Origin: Parelaphostrongylus tenuis
Taxonomy: Eukaryota; Nematoda; Chromadorea; Rhabditida; Metastrongylidae
Direction of reading: 5' to 3'
NCBI GenBank assembly: GCA_019055375.1
Contig: JAHQIW010003865.1
Location: 1-64,000, forward strand
Length of the DNA stretch: 64,000 nucleotides
Shown: positions 10,270 to 22,201 of the stretch, one piece after another
Layout of the letters: every line of letters starts with the position of its first letter
Position numbering within the stretch: position 1 is the first letter of the stretch
The notes under the pieces: model-generated
Told to the model about the DNA's origin: nothing
Seen by the model: the letters and a program-made list of their open reading frames with translations, nothing else
Databases searched by the model: none
Program-made: the position numbers and the translations under genes

Positions 10270-12279
10270 GTACCAGACTTCTCTGATAGGATAGGAAAAC
10301 GGTTTTAGCCTATTGAGATATCACCTCAGTCACTGTATAATTAATGAAATCGAAGGGATGGCTCTTTCTGTTCAGGTATTGATCAAAACCGAATATTTTA
10401 TCTTCTATCTCTAATCGAACTTTTTTAGGACATTATTCTAGTCATTTTCAATCAGTGTGCTTTCCGAGTCAGAACACTGACTTACGGATACATGTGAAAT
10501 CCCGATGTTTACGGATGTAGAGCTACGATGTACATCAGCACATTCAGTCCCACTTTCGCAGTAAACCAGTTGAACAAGGACAAACGTTCACTCCATCCAG
10601 ACATGTCCGTGGTTACTTATAATTACCACCTGCGGAAACCCTGGAGAGAGTCAAAGCTTCGTCCGTTATGCTCAGCAAGCAGCATGTCAGCAAAGTAAAA
10701 TAGAGATTTATGGTAATCTTGAGATCTTATTCATATGAGAGGTGATGAACAGACTGGTGTCATTCCACTAGCCATATTATACTATGTTCAGGTACGAACA
10801 GGGAATAGAAGGCGGAGTACGAGTTATAGTACCCTGACAGTGCTAGCAGATTCTAGCAAATTACTCGTGACTGTACCATTTATGAAAGAGCTTACTGAGG
10901 TGCTCGTGAATAAGATCTCGCCTAAAACAACAAAGTTGAAAGACGTTAAATGAAACAAAGATCTCTTGAAGCTTATTGATCAAATTTGGCGCGAACAACG
11001 ACGGCCCTAGATTGGTTACTGGACGGCTAACAATGCTGCAGATGACAGATGATGAAGCTAGAATAATCATTCAGATTTCAGCTTTCTTATTTATTGACTT
11101 TAGTTGTTTACCTTTACAGAAAATGCCGTAGAAAATATGATTCATTCTTTCCTTTTTCCTTTTGAATCTTATATCATGACAGAAAGGCCAAATATTAATA
11201 GTTAACTCAAAAAAATCCTACAACTTTTTTCAGCTAAATAATCTAGCCAACGAGACGATACTGGGCAGCTTATGCAATGTATCTCAGCTCTGAGTTCCAC
11301 CGAGAATATCGTGTTCGCCTCGCGTTTTTATCATTACGTCGCTGGAAGCACGAAAAGTATATAAAAGTGTAGAAGAAATCTTCCAGTATCAGAGTCATGA
11401 GCTTTCTTTGGAATCTCTTTCAAAGAGGGATTCTAAATTAAATGACAAAAATTGCGTCACAAATGTAAGTCGCGCCAGCGCGACCGATTGATGGGGCATA
11501 TATATACTACCGGCACCTTCCATCCTACTTGACACTTAATGCGCCGCAGGCGTGAAACTCAATCATATTTTCATTGCTACTCTGCAGTGAAAAGATTTGA
11601 AAAAAAAGCACAGCGTAGAGATCCGCAAAACTTACCTTATATGGTCACGTGTGAATCAAGGGAAAAGCTCTGCCCTGCAAGGACTACGCGTGTGTGAACA
11701 CAAAACTTTTCTCTTTGCTACAACGTTGATAAAAACTTTTTTCAAATAGCAGACATACCTTTGAGCTCTCCAAAATTTGAGCTCCAAGCTCTATTAGAAG
11801 ATTATTAACAGTGCAAGAAGAGAGTCTTGTCCAGCGAAGCTTTGAAACATAGACCAACATTGCTTAATAGCACCACACTTAGTCAGACATTTTACAGCAC
11901 TTCATTGGCTTCATCCAATTCTTTAAATAAAAGAAATGTGGCAATAATAACCGGTTCTGAGAGATGAAGACGCTAAAATGTAGCCAAATGAACTCTTTGT
12001 CAACCTTGTACTACAGGTTTAATCAGCAAAAACAAGCCCAAGAACCAAGAGTGTTGACATTAACCCCACGGCAAAGAAAAAAGTTGTCAATCATCTGTGG
12101 CTTTGAAATGATAGCAAGAGAATTCTCTACATTGCTTTAAGGGCAAAGCTACTCGAAGATTTGATTATTTTGCTAACGAAAATTCATCAGTGGTGCAATA
12201 TTTAGTTCACTGTTTGATTGTTGATGGTAAGCTCCAATGGAGAGCGGGAAGATTTTCTCGAATCTTCGAGAAATACTGA
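10270..12279. other. intergenic, no recognised feature
   Basis: About 2 kb with no recognisable domain or repeat. A TATATAAAAG sequence near 11.36 kb is followed by a short ATG frame, but nothing supports a gene there. Confidence 0.35.
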
Positions 12280-12465
12280 GGACTTTACCAAGTGAATCAA
12301 GTCAGTGCTGCTTATCCTCCTTGATAAGCATGCGGCCAGTCCGGTATCGCTTTACTGACTCCTGTGAGATGGATGGCTTGGTGAGCCATGAACGCGAAAC
12401 TGAACCGTCGACCTTGTATGAGACGCGAGCACCTCTAACCGTTGCGCCATATGTGCTCTTTACCT
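12280..12465 (-). repeat. SINE family A (partial)
   Basis: Shares the blocks GTCAGTGCTGCTTATC and GATGGATGGCTTGGTGAG, and a minus-strand tRNA-like head (CGCAACGGTTAGAGGTGCTC), with copies at 27.4, 30.2, 54.8 and 58.7 kb. Only the head-proximal part of the roughly 300-bp unit is present. Confidence 0.7.
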
Positions 12466-13149
12466 ACCTATGTGGTCATGATATCCTTGAGCTCAGCATA
12501 GCCAATTGTCTTAAAAAGCAAATGATGATAGAGCTGGGTGGTAGCTTCACAATGAGCGCCCCCCGCCCCCTCGAAAATCGGTGACCTCAAATTGTCCTTA
12601 GGATGGAAAGGTAAGCGAGTAAAAAATTAGTTTGCAAAATCCCGCCGGAACTCCTTGACCGAACACGTATTGATTGATCGAAGTTCTTATCTAAGCGGAG
12701 GCGCGCTATGCCCACTCTGGACTCTCCCGTCGAGTCGGTATCACTGATCACCACCGGCCTATTGGCTCCGCCCACTCTACGAGGATATTTAACAATCGCC
12801 ATTGATTCATCGCCCATTCGTGCCATTTACCTGTCGCGATGCGGACGGACCAAGTCCTTCTACACTGAAGAATTATTATACCGAAGCGATCTCCCTGAAC
12901 TATTCGCGTGGCGACGAGCCACTAAGGTATCAATTTTATGCTCCTGATTCATTTTGGTACGCCAACACTTTCTAAAGTTTTTATTTTCCAATGGTTTGCA
13001 TGATTATCCCATGAATCCTTTAAGCCATCGAACTTATTTCTTCATAGCGGTGGTTTAGTTAGAGCGATGTTATCGGCAAAACGAAAATTATGCAGCTGTC
13101 GGCCACGCTTCTCTACTCTTTTTTTTACAGTGTGTTTTTTGTACAATAG

Positions 13150-13310
13150 TGCGATATTGAAGAATGAGTGGTGGGTAAGCGGTGGTCTCGGTGGTGTAGT
13201 GGTAACATGCGCCCTCGGTATGGATGAAACGCGTTCAATTCCGTCTGATGTTGGATTTTTGCCTATCACTTAGTTATCTTAAATGCATTTAAAATATCAC
13301 AGCACTGCGG
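13150..13310 (+). repeat. tRNA-like element, single arm (unit 1)
   Basis: Contains GGTGGTGTAGTGGTAACATG (A-box/D-arm) and GCGTTCAATTCCGTC (decayed B-box/T-arm). It is flanked by GAATGAGTGGTGGGTAAGC and TTTTTGCCTATCACTTAG, the same short inverted flanks as in the palindromic copies. Probably a pol III-derived, non-functional tRNA-like repeat. Confidence 0.65.
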
Positions 13311-13369
13311 AAAAGGGCTGAAAACACTACTAGGTTTGGCTTTTTCAATTATTTCAATGTGAGCGTGAC

Positions 13370-14120
13370 GTTCGGAAGGTGGCAGTAGGTGATTTTGGCG
13401 AGATGGTATAGCCTTGTTGAACCCCCCTCTCACGAGCGGGATCGCACTTCTATAATTGAGTGATGATATTTTGACGGTGAGATTCTTGTGGCTTAGAAAG
13501 AATTTCTATGTAACGTGCAAATGCATTCTGGATGTCTGAGTTTCCATTATAGCTTGCTCCTGTTTCAACAACGTTGAAGGCCTTCATCGGATTGATGAAA
13601 GTGAGACGGCACCAACTTTTGTCTCGCGAAACTTCAATATTGAAGAGCTCTGAATGGTGATTGCAAATAATTTGTTCACTTGCCTTCATAGAAGCAGTGG
13701 CTATCCTTTAGACGTCGAAGTGCAATTATCTTGATTTTGTATTTGCTTAAACCTCATAACACCAACATTGGTTAGGCAAATCCATCGATTTACTGTGACT
13801 TGATCCAAATGATTATGTTTTTCCCAATGAGGAGACTTCCTCGTTGGCATTTGAGAGTGTTGAGAGTGGCTCTATTGGAATCGTGAGCATTCATAAATGG
13901 TTTTCATCGTCGTGATAAACTCAGATATCCTCTCACCGTACTCGTTTCAATTCAGTCGTTCCCCATGTGACATTCTTCGTACTCTCTTCCAGGTCCAATT
14001 TTCGAATGAATACCACTAGTGCCGGGATGAATCGTGAAACCAAATTGAGATTTGACTGCAACCCAGGCTTAGATTTGTGGTATGCGTAAAGCGAGATCTG
14101 ATACTGTTGAAATTTCATAT
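13370..14120 (-). mobile_element. RTE fragment (unit 1)
   Basis: From right to left the minus strand encodes decayed RTE endonuclease sequence (KNVTWGTTELKRVR, equivalent to the ...HIGTHGL... block) and then part of the reverse transcriptase (LTFINPMKAFNVVETG, the LTFIDLKKAFDSVETE motif with mutations). The middle of the ORF is deleted and there are several frameshifts. Confidence 0.75.
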
Positions 14121-15029
14121 ACTTTTATCTAAAACGCAACTGCTTTCTTGTGCATCACTACGTGAAATTACGAACGCCATTTTTTGAATCAGATGTGAAA
14201 AAATATATTATGATTCTGTTAAATTAAGCCAATCTAAGTTATAGAAACCAGAATTGTTACCTTTTCGGGACCAATTGAAATCGCTGCGCGCACTTTGATT
14301 CATACCCGGCGCGCGACTGTCGGTGCCTAAACAGGGTTTCTTTCTCCGCCTCGGAAATGATTCTACGTTCCATGTGAAGCCTTGATACTCCACGATTTTT
14401 TCCAGACTCTTTTATGCTTTTGATGTAGGTATAACTCCTAAGTGTGAATGGAAAGTTGTTTTTCACCACATAATTGTACTGTCATCGATATTTTGTCAAT
14501 AGTATTGAGTTTTACAAGGATGTCGTGATATGAATCTGTTAGAGTTGATACACTTCATTATATACAATACTCAGTAGTTGTCAAAAAGAAAAGTGAGGCA
14601 GCGATTAGTTTGTTAAAAATTCTGCTGCACAGTACATGCGATGCCAGACATTTATCTTATTTTTCTTAAAGACATATATTCTTTCTAGAGACATTTATCG
14701 CCCCATTCGTGCCATCTACCCGTCGCGACGCGGTCGGACCAAGTCCTTCTGCACTAAGGATTTGAATACCGAAGCGGTCTCCCTGAACGATTCGCGCGGC
14801 GACGAGCCACTAAGGTATCGATTTCATTCTCCTAATTCATATTGGTATGCCAACATTTTCTACAGTTTTTACTTTCACTTGGTCTGCATGATTATCCCAT
14901 GAATCCTTTGAGCCGTTGCACTTATTTCTTCATAGCAGTGGCTTAGTTAGAGCGATGTTATCGGCCAAACGAAGATTATGCAGCTGTCGGCCCCAATTCT
15001 CTACTCTTTTGTTGCAGTGTGTTTTTTGT

Positions 15030-15215
15030 ACGACAGTGCGATATTGAAGAATGAGTGGTAGGTAAGCGGTGGTCTCGGTGGTGTAGTGGTAGCATGCGCC
15101 CTCGGTATGGATGAAACGCGTTCAACCCCGTCTGACGTTGGATTTTTGCTTACCACTTAGATCTCCTAGGTGCATTTGGTAATCACAAACTGCGAAAAAA
15201 GGCTGAAAACACCAG
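15030..15215 (+). repeat. tRNA-like element, single arm (unit 2)
   Basis: Second copy of the element at 13.2 kb, with GGTGGTGTAGTGGTAGCATG and GCGTTCAACCCCGTC and flanks GAATGAGTGGTAGGTAAGC and GCTTACCACTTAG. It was duplicated together with the RTE remnant. Confidence 0.65.
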
Positions 15216-15279
15216 ATATTTTGACTTTTTGAGAATTCTAATGTAAGCATGACGTTTGGAAGGCGGAAGTAGAGAATTT

Positions 15280-16000
15280 TGGCAAGACGGTATCGCCTTG
15301 TTGAACCTCTATTCTTACGAAGGGGGTCATAGTGTTTCAACGTGGTGGTATTTTGCAGTAAAATTCTTGTGGTTTAGGAAGGATTTCTATGTATCGTGCA
15401 AATATGTTCATGTTGTCTGATGTCCAGGTTTCCATGATTGCTTGCTTCTCTTTCAACAAAATCGAAGGCCTTCTTCAGAATGATGAATGTTAGACAGCAC
15501 TATCTTTTCTCTAGCGAAACTCCAATGTCGAAGAGCTCTGAATGGCAATTGTAAATAATTTGCTCAGTTGCCTTTATGGAATCAGTGGCTATCTCTTGGA
15601 CGTCGAAGTGCTGTCATCTTGGTTTTGTAGTTGCCAAAATCTCATAACACCAACACTGGTTAGGCAAATCCATCGATTTACTGCGACTAGGTCCAAATGA
15701 TTATGTTTCTCCTAATTAAGAGACTTCCTCGTTGGCAGTTAAGATCTTTTTAAATCGTGAGCCTCCATAAATGGTTTTCGTCGCTGCGATAAACTCAGAC
15801 ATCTTTTCACCCTACTGGTTCCATTTCAGTCGTTCCCCATGTGACATTCTTTGCACTCTCTTCCAGGTCGAAATTTCGCATGAATACCTCTAGTGATGGG
15901 ATGAATTGAAAAACTAAGTTGAGATTTGATTGTAAGCAATGCTTAGATTTGTGGTGATGTGTAAGCAAGATCTGATATAGTTGAAATTTCATTTACTTTA
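15280..16000 (-). mobile_element. RTE fragment (unit 2)
   Basis: Collinear with the fragment at 13.37-14.12 kb, including the endonuclease-end block KNVTWGTTEMEPVG. It is dead for the same reasons. It exists because of the tandem duplication rather than a second insertion. Confidence 0.75.
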
Positions 16001-17454
16001 TCTGAAACGCAACTATTTTTAGTGCATTTTTACGTGAGATTCATAGAACGCCACTTCTTTAGATCATATATGGAAAAAATTCATTATGGTGTTGTTAACT
16101 TAAGCACACCAATGTTACAAAAGCTAGGACTGTTCCCTTTTCGAGAGCAATTGAAATTGCCGCGCGCCCTGATTCGCAGCTGGCTCGCGATCGTCGCTGC
16201 TAATCAGGATTTCTTTCTCCATCTAGGGATGTTTCTAATTTCCATGTAATGCTTTGATACTCCACAATTTTTTCTTCACTCTTCTAGGGTTTTGATGCAA
16301 GGATAACTCCTGAGTGTGAATGAAAAGTTGTTTTTCAACACACAGTCGCACTGTCATCGATCTTCTGTCAGTTGTAATAAGTTGCACAGGGATGTCATGA
16401 TATGAATCTAGTAGTTTTTGTACATTTATGATAAACAGTATTCAATAGATGTCATAAATAACATTGGGACAACGATTAGTTTGTCAAAAATTTTGCTGCA
16501 CAGTACAAGCGATGCCAGATCATCTACAACTCATAGTAATGTTTGGATTATAAGTGTACTTCAAGTTGGTCACACGACAATTAGTGTCTTCGGAAGTGCC
16601 CTTCATAAGTGTTAGACTGCAGATGTTGGGAGTGGTTTCAAAAAAGAGAATTTTGGTACTTTTCGCCTATCCGCATCTATTCTCAGTTCCTTGTTAGAAA
16701 CGTATTTTTTCCTTTTTTCGACGTTCCAGTAATCATTCATTAGCTTATATCTTGAAAATTTTAATGGTGTACTTTCGTTTTCAAATGACTTCGTATAACC
16801 CTGTAACGGGAAACGAATTTTATACTTCGCACTCGAGCGTTTTTCACTAGGAAAAGCTTTTCTTTCAAACTTCAATAAATATTTGGTGTCAGAAATTTCA
16901 ACAACTCCAATGGCATACTTGATTTTCAAGAAGAACTTATCAGCGCGTTGTTATAGCCAAAAGAATATTGGGTTTCGCACTCTACGCTCATTTCATGTCG
17001 GCTAGGGTGTGCCTTCACATCCATCGCGCAGCACAATTCACACGGGGCGGCGTGTGAAATGCAATTTTGATTCCATTGTTGCAGCGCAATAGAAAATTTC
17101 ATTGCGAAACAAAACGCAATCGAATAATTTCGGAAGAAAAGACTTTCTTCAATTTGAAATGCTTGAGCGTGAGATAACATTTTATTTTAACTGTTACAGC
17201 GCAATTTAGAGAGTACGTAAGAAGTTCTAGTAGTTTTCTGAAATATTTCAGCAATAAAAAACTGCAGAAACAAATGAATTTGTTTAGTTTAAGAAATAGT
17301 TACGTCTATTACATCAACATTCGTAATAGTAAATAAAAAACTTCACAACAAATTCTCAAAAACGCCTCCTTTGGCCACTATACATTTGTTAGGTGTACAA
17401 ACATGACTCCGTCTTTTTTCCCTGTGATACACCTACCTAGAAATCTGACACTTT

Positions 17455-17712
17455 ACTGATCCGTTCTCACAGTGATTTTTCTTCACTGTGCGTCCAGTAC
17501 TTCTATCATTCAATTCGCTTTTTCGTCTTGTTCTTCGTCAAGTTCTTGAACTTCACAGAAAACTGGCTGAGCGAGTCTCCTTAAAGTCTCGAGCACAACC
17601 TGGCTGTGGTGCTCCATAGGGCATTAATATTGACTGTCGAAGACAGTTGGAAGGTAGAGCTTGGCTCCACGTGAGTCGCGACGAGTACAACCGCTCGGCC
17701 ATGGCTTCCCTA
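17455..17712 (-). repeat. SINE family B, near full length
   Basis: Read on the minus strand, the head is tRNA-Ser/Leu-like (GCCATGGCCGAGCGGTTGTA). The body carries the block TTGAACTTGACGAAGAACAA, and the 3' end is a stem-loop CACAGTGAAGAAAAATCACTGTG trimmed of its first bases in other copies. Relatives lie at 4.1 (head only), 35.5, 60.95 (tail only) and 62.7 kb. Confidence 0.75.
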
Positions 17713-18731
17713 TTTAGAAATTAGGATTAACAAGTTAGTAAAAGCAGTAAAAATAACTATGTGCAAACTTTTTTGTTTGAAAGTGCGTTACAAACGCTAC
17801 TAATTCATGTGTTTTCTATATGCAAAATATTTTACGTGGTGATTTTTATGGGACTTTGAACATGGCCCTATGACGCCTTTTTTCAAATTTGCAAATCTTT
17901 TATTCGAATTTGGTAATCTGAAGTGGTATTCCGAGGGTACAATGTCGCGAAAATAAGACGGGTAAGGTGAAACAACCTAAAGCTCCCACCTCAGCTTTAT
18001 TATGACGCTTTCCATCGGTTTTGCAACATAAATCCTAGCGTTATCATGACGTAAATAATTGAAGCGCTTGTGTCATTTTGGTTTTCCAGTATGAGTTTGG
18101 CAAAAATTACATGATCTTTGAGACGTATTGTGCCTTGACAATGCAGCGAATTTTTCAGTAAATTCTGATTATAGAAAAATTTCATTGTTAAGAAAAGACA
18201 GAATTTTAGTAAATGAACTTCATAAAGTTTTGTGACTGAAAACAACGACATTTTACCTATTTTTCAATGAAATTTTGTGGCGCAATGATAGGAGGTGGTC
18301 TGCGTCGTACACAAAAGCGATGATTTGAACTCGCGTTCATAGGTCACCAGGCCATCCGTCTCTTCGTGGTCGGTAATTTGATACTAGACTTGTCTAGGGA
18401 AATAGTGACACTGGCTTATATACATCGGTAAGCCACTTCAAGTGATTGTGAAGGTCAGATATTGGCGCGTCCCTCAAGGATTGATCAATGATGAAACTTT
18501 TATCCTTCTTCCTATATTTTAATGGAGCAAAATTTGGCATGTTGTCGCAATGTGTGGAATGTTGTCGTGTTTACTTGCCTTTCTACCAGAATTCTCGATT
18601 AGACTATTAGTGATCATGCGATAGCTTGAGAAAGGGAGATTTAAGTGCTCGAACTGGTTTCTAAAAAATTCTTCATGGTACGCTGCAGTGACGAAAAGAA
18701 GCTAAGATCCTCTTTTTTTGTGAGGAGTTTC

Positions 18732-18944
18732 AACATGCAGCGGTTTCCCACTCTTTTTCGCATGTCTTTTCTTATTTTCTTTCTGGCTCATATTTCCGTG
18801 GGAATTCTTGTGAAAGAGCAGGGGCAGACAGTCAGGCATGCATGTACAGACATAGAGATGCCGCATTCTGCGACCGCCTTGCCAACGACTGCGCGACGCC
18901 GTGTGCCTATCAACGTTGGTCCAAAGAGCTTAACGAGCGATTAG
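18732..18944 (+). CDS. candidate secreted cysteine-rich protein, exon(s)
   Basis: An ATG at 18735 opens a typical signal peptide (MSFLIFFLAHISVGILV lies in the same frame). About 50 bases further on the coding signal continues in a different frame with six regularly spaced cysteines: NSCERAGADSQACMYRH, then FCDRLANDCATPCAYQRWSK, to a donor at TTAG|GTGTTT. Joining the two needs one added base, as in receptor exon 4. A relative of the AYQRWSK end occurs at 38.1 kb on the other strand. The family is not recognised. Confidence 0.4.
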   Translation, partial: NMQRFPTLFRMSFLIFFLAHISVGILVKEQGQTVRHACTDIEMPHSATALPTTARRRVPINVGPKSLTSD

Positions 18945-19149
18945 GTGTTTATTCTCTTTATTAGCAAAGAGCCGTTATATAACTGTACTTCCTCTGTTGT
19001 AAGTATTATGTATTACTTCAGGATTGAGCACTCGTTAACCGCCCTAAATCTAAAAGAATTTGTTTGTATATTAATCTCAATCATGTGATCACTTGCTGAT
19101 ATTGCTATAAGATACTACTTTTTGTAATCAAAGGTTTGACAATCGGTAT

Positions 19150-19300
19150 GATTAGAAGGTATACGATGTGTACTGCGCACAGTGTTTGGAAGAAAATGCA
19201 CTCTACAACTACGGCCAGTGCCATAAAACTCAATTCAACCAAAAGCATAGGGGGAATGAATGCGACAATTGCGAATCTTTTTTCGTCAATTATAAAATAT
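19150..19300 (+). CDS. candidate cysteine-rich exon, unknown family
   Basis: After an ATTAG or GAAG acceptor the plus strand reads VYCAQCLEENALYNYGQCHK and later NECDNCESFF, with six cysteines in about 40 residues. It may belong to the same gene as the exon at 18.8 kb, but the splice phases do not agree with the model I can build. Two further Cys-containing frames near 19.55 (GHHGDCCHKSW) and 19.70 kb (FCREECHNKWVI, stop) could be later exons. Confidence 0.35.
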
Positions 19301-19749
19301 CTCTGTTTTGAGGACTCTATCTTTCCTTTCTTATCCTTTTTCTTTTCATTTATTTCTGACCCTGTGAAATACTGGAGTGGCCTATCTCTATCTTCAGAAA
19401 TTCCAGTTTGACTACGAAGTCAGGGCTTGTATGTTGTTTGATTTATGTAGAGCATAGTCACTACTTTTTTCGGGAAGTCATTTCAATTTTCATTGTTCTT
19501 AGCTTTTCCAGTGCATGGTGTCATATCTTGTTCACCTGGCGTGAATGTGCTTTAACAGAGGACACCATGGTGACTGCTGTCACAAGAGTTGGTTTTTTTA
19601 TCTTTTCACATTTAGTCTTCATTTATGCAAGCAAAAACAAACTGTTACAAGATTATTGGACCTTACTATTCTTTTGTTACATAACACCTATAATATTTGC
19701 TCCAGGTTTTTGCAGAGAAGAATGTCACAATAAGTGGGTAATCTAATTG

Positions 19750-20975
19750 GATGACAAACAGAAGCAAAATGATGTAAAAATACAAATGTAAAACTACGTT
19801 TAAATACTACCAGCACATTTATCTGTTCGATACTAGTTCGCAAGTTTTGAATTTGAAATGTGATATAATTGAAAAATATTTAACTCACTATCTTATCTAT
19901 TAACACTTTATGAAAATCTCCAAGCCGGTGACATGGTAACGATCCTTTCTCATTGACTAAACCACGTAGGTTGTTGTAAATAGTGAACACATTAGTCAAA
20001 CTCAAACGTCTTTCCTAAAGAAAATTTCTGTTTGTTTCAATGAGCAATCGATTATATTATTTTGATCTTCAACGCAAATCATTGCCTCCAGTTGGTTGTG
20101 TAGCGCTTGCAGGTAGCTTTCGTCAGGTGTATCCTCGGTCAACGGGTGCTGATACCGGCGTTCTTTCGACGTAAATTATGATGACGAAGTCCATCAAAAG
20201 CATAAGAAACAGATTAATTAGCAGTAAGACTAATGCGTAGCACTTATCGTAAGTGATTTTTCATTCCAACATAAACCCTCAGTTACCCAATTAGAGTATG
20301 GATGTCATTCTGCATTTTGTATCTCCTAGGGCGGCGCATCTCAATTTATGTGGAGAGAAGAAATTGCGAAGAAAGCAAAAAAAAAATTAGTGTGTGAATA
20401 GCCTATTTCGGCGTAATAGGCCTGTAAGAATACAGAATTCTAGACTAGAGCGCGTGTTGGGCTAGGTTCTTGCTACTTTAGTCAATCTAGTCCCTGAGTC
20501 AAGACCTTTCTCTGGTCGATTCCTGCACAAGCAGCCGTTTGTAATTTGTTGATCAGAAATTTGCCTATTGGAAGTCCTTCAGTGTCATGATGACGGTTAC
20601 TCCTGCTACCGCCTAGCGACGCACGCTTTCACGTGTAAAACTAAACATCTAACACTTCCCCTCACCATACAAGCCTTTCCTATAGGATAAACTCTCCAGT
20701 AAACGCTCACCACCCTCCAGCCACGGCGATGTTAGAGCGATTACAAAGGATCCATTGAAAAAGCCGGGTAACAAGAAATGCATTCATTCATCTTTAAACA
20801 CAACTGAAGACTGAAATTTAGAAAAACGTGCGTCTGCCGCAGTATTCAATTTGTATAGCGGCGACTGCAAATCAGTCATCTCATTCTGATCAGTTTCCGA
20901 ACTTGATCCAGAAATTCAAAAATTTATTTTTCCAAGCATTCGAAACTATCAAATAACACTAAGTATTTTTCGTCT
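19750..20975. other. intergenic, no recognised feature
   Basis: No convincing exon or repeat was seen here. Confidence 0.35.
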
Positions 20976-20984
20976 GCCTGGTTG

Positions 20985-22200
20985 CAGTTCTGCCAACACT
21001 CCGGCATCAAATCAATTCCGTGCTCATCGAAACTCATTATTCTTCGATGCAAACCGACCAGTCAATTCTCTAGGCAAATGATTGATTTCTCGAAACGCTT
21101 CTTCTTCTCCAACCAGGGCCCCAACGATCTGAAAAGATGGAAATCGGACGAAGGCAGACCTGGCCAATACGGTGGATGATTCAAGTGTTTCCAGCCTAAA
21201 TCGGTCAACTTCTTCCTTGTTTCCTTGACAACATGTGTCTTGTGGCAATGTCTTGAAGCAAAATGACTTGGCGACGGCTGTGACATGGAAATGCTTGATT
21301 GTAACGGTCCAGTTGCTGACAGTTTTGCTTAGCATTGATGGTCTGACCGGCTTGCAACAAGTCCCGATGAATCGGCCCACTTAGGCCTCACAAAATGATC
21401 AACATTGTTTTTGGCGCAAATCGATATGGTTCCGGTGTTGGTGTTCCTTGCTGAACTGATGACAACCACTGTTTTGGACGACGCTGGCTCTTGAATTTTC
21501 CGTGATGGCTCCATTGTTGGACAAGTATGTGCAAAAAATAAGTAGAAGAGAAATTTGTTTTTGTGGGAAATTTTTATTTTCTGGATTAAGTTCGGAAACT
21601 TAGTTGGAGACCTAATACGAAAGCTTCCAATGATGCACGCGCACGTTCTCACCGTATTTTCTACTCAAACGCGTGTCAAAGGCGTTCTAAGCGCATTTCC
21701 TCTAGTGTAGCGAGTAGCCGAGACTTTTTTCCAGTATGAACAACAGCAGTACATTGGGTTGGGATTTGAAGGTTGTGAAATGGTTCGGCTGTGAATATCT
21801 TCTCATAAAAAGCACCTTTGACAAACGAGCATCAGCTATCAAACGAATCATTCGACGAGCGTGTAAACGCCATTTTTCTTTCATCACTTTGTCGAGAAAG
21901 TAAAACGAGCTATCTTCTATCTGTGCAAGTTCAGCTTGTTGATGATGTTATGGACGCTCTTGAGCCATATTGCGCATTAAACGCTCCGGATTTCTTTGAA
22001 CTTCACAGAGGGTGTTCTGACTGTTTTCCAGAGTAGATGAGGTGATTGAGCGACCTTCCGAAGGCGGTCCTCAACTCCTCCAATTTGAAACACTTCACGG
22101 CTCTGTAGGCACTTGCTGGTTCGAAAGCAGCTTATTTTAACAATTTGGCTGTTTTCATTCCCATCTTCTGCAACTCGACTACTGCGATACATTAATTTCA
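20985..22200 (-). mobile_element. mariner-like transposon remnant
   Basis: From 22.2 kb leftward the minus strand encodes decayed transposase blocks. These are a helix-turn-helix region near 22.1 kb, AGQTINAK...QQLDRYNQAF near 21.3 kb (family form GQTINA..Y..QL.R.N.AL), and KETRKKLTDLGWKHLNHPPY with SSDFHLFRSLGPWLEKKKRF near 21.15 kb (family form PPYSPDLAPSDYHLFRSL). There are several stops and frameshifts, so it is inactive. Terminal inverted repeats were not found. Confidence 0.75.
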
Positions 22201-22201
22201 C

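Larger units (their letters stand above)
12808..16520. repeat. tandem duplication of a 1.8-kb RTE-containing unit
   Basis: Unit 1 (about 12808-14645) and unit 2 (about 14697-16520) are collinear throughout. Both start with CCCATTCGTGCCAT, pass a tRNA-like element and minus-strand RTE remnants, and end with GATTAGTTTGT...CTGCTGCACAGTAC or a close variant. Divergence looks like several to perhaps 15 percent with small indels, so the duplication is not recent. The units are separated by about 50 bp. Confidence 0.8.

Noticed and set aside
11355..11430. TATATAAAAG followed by a short ATG frame as a gene start
   Set aside because: The frame ends after about a dozen codons and there is no supporting donor or downstream exon.
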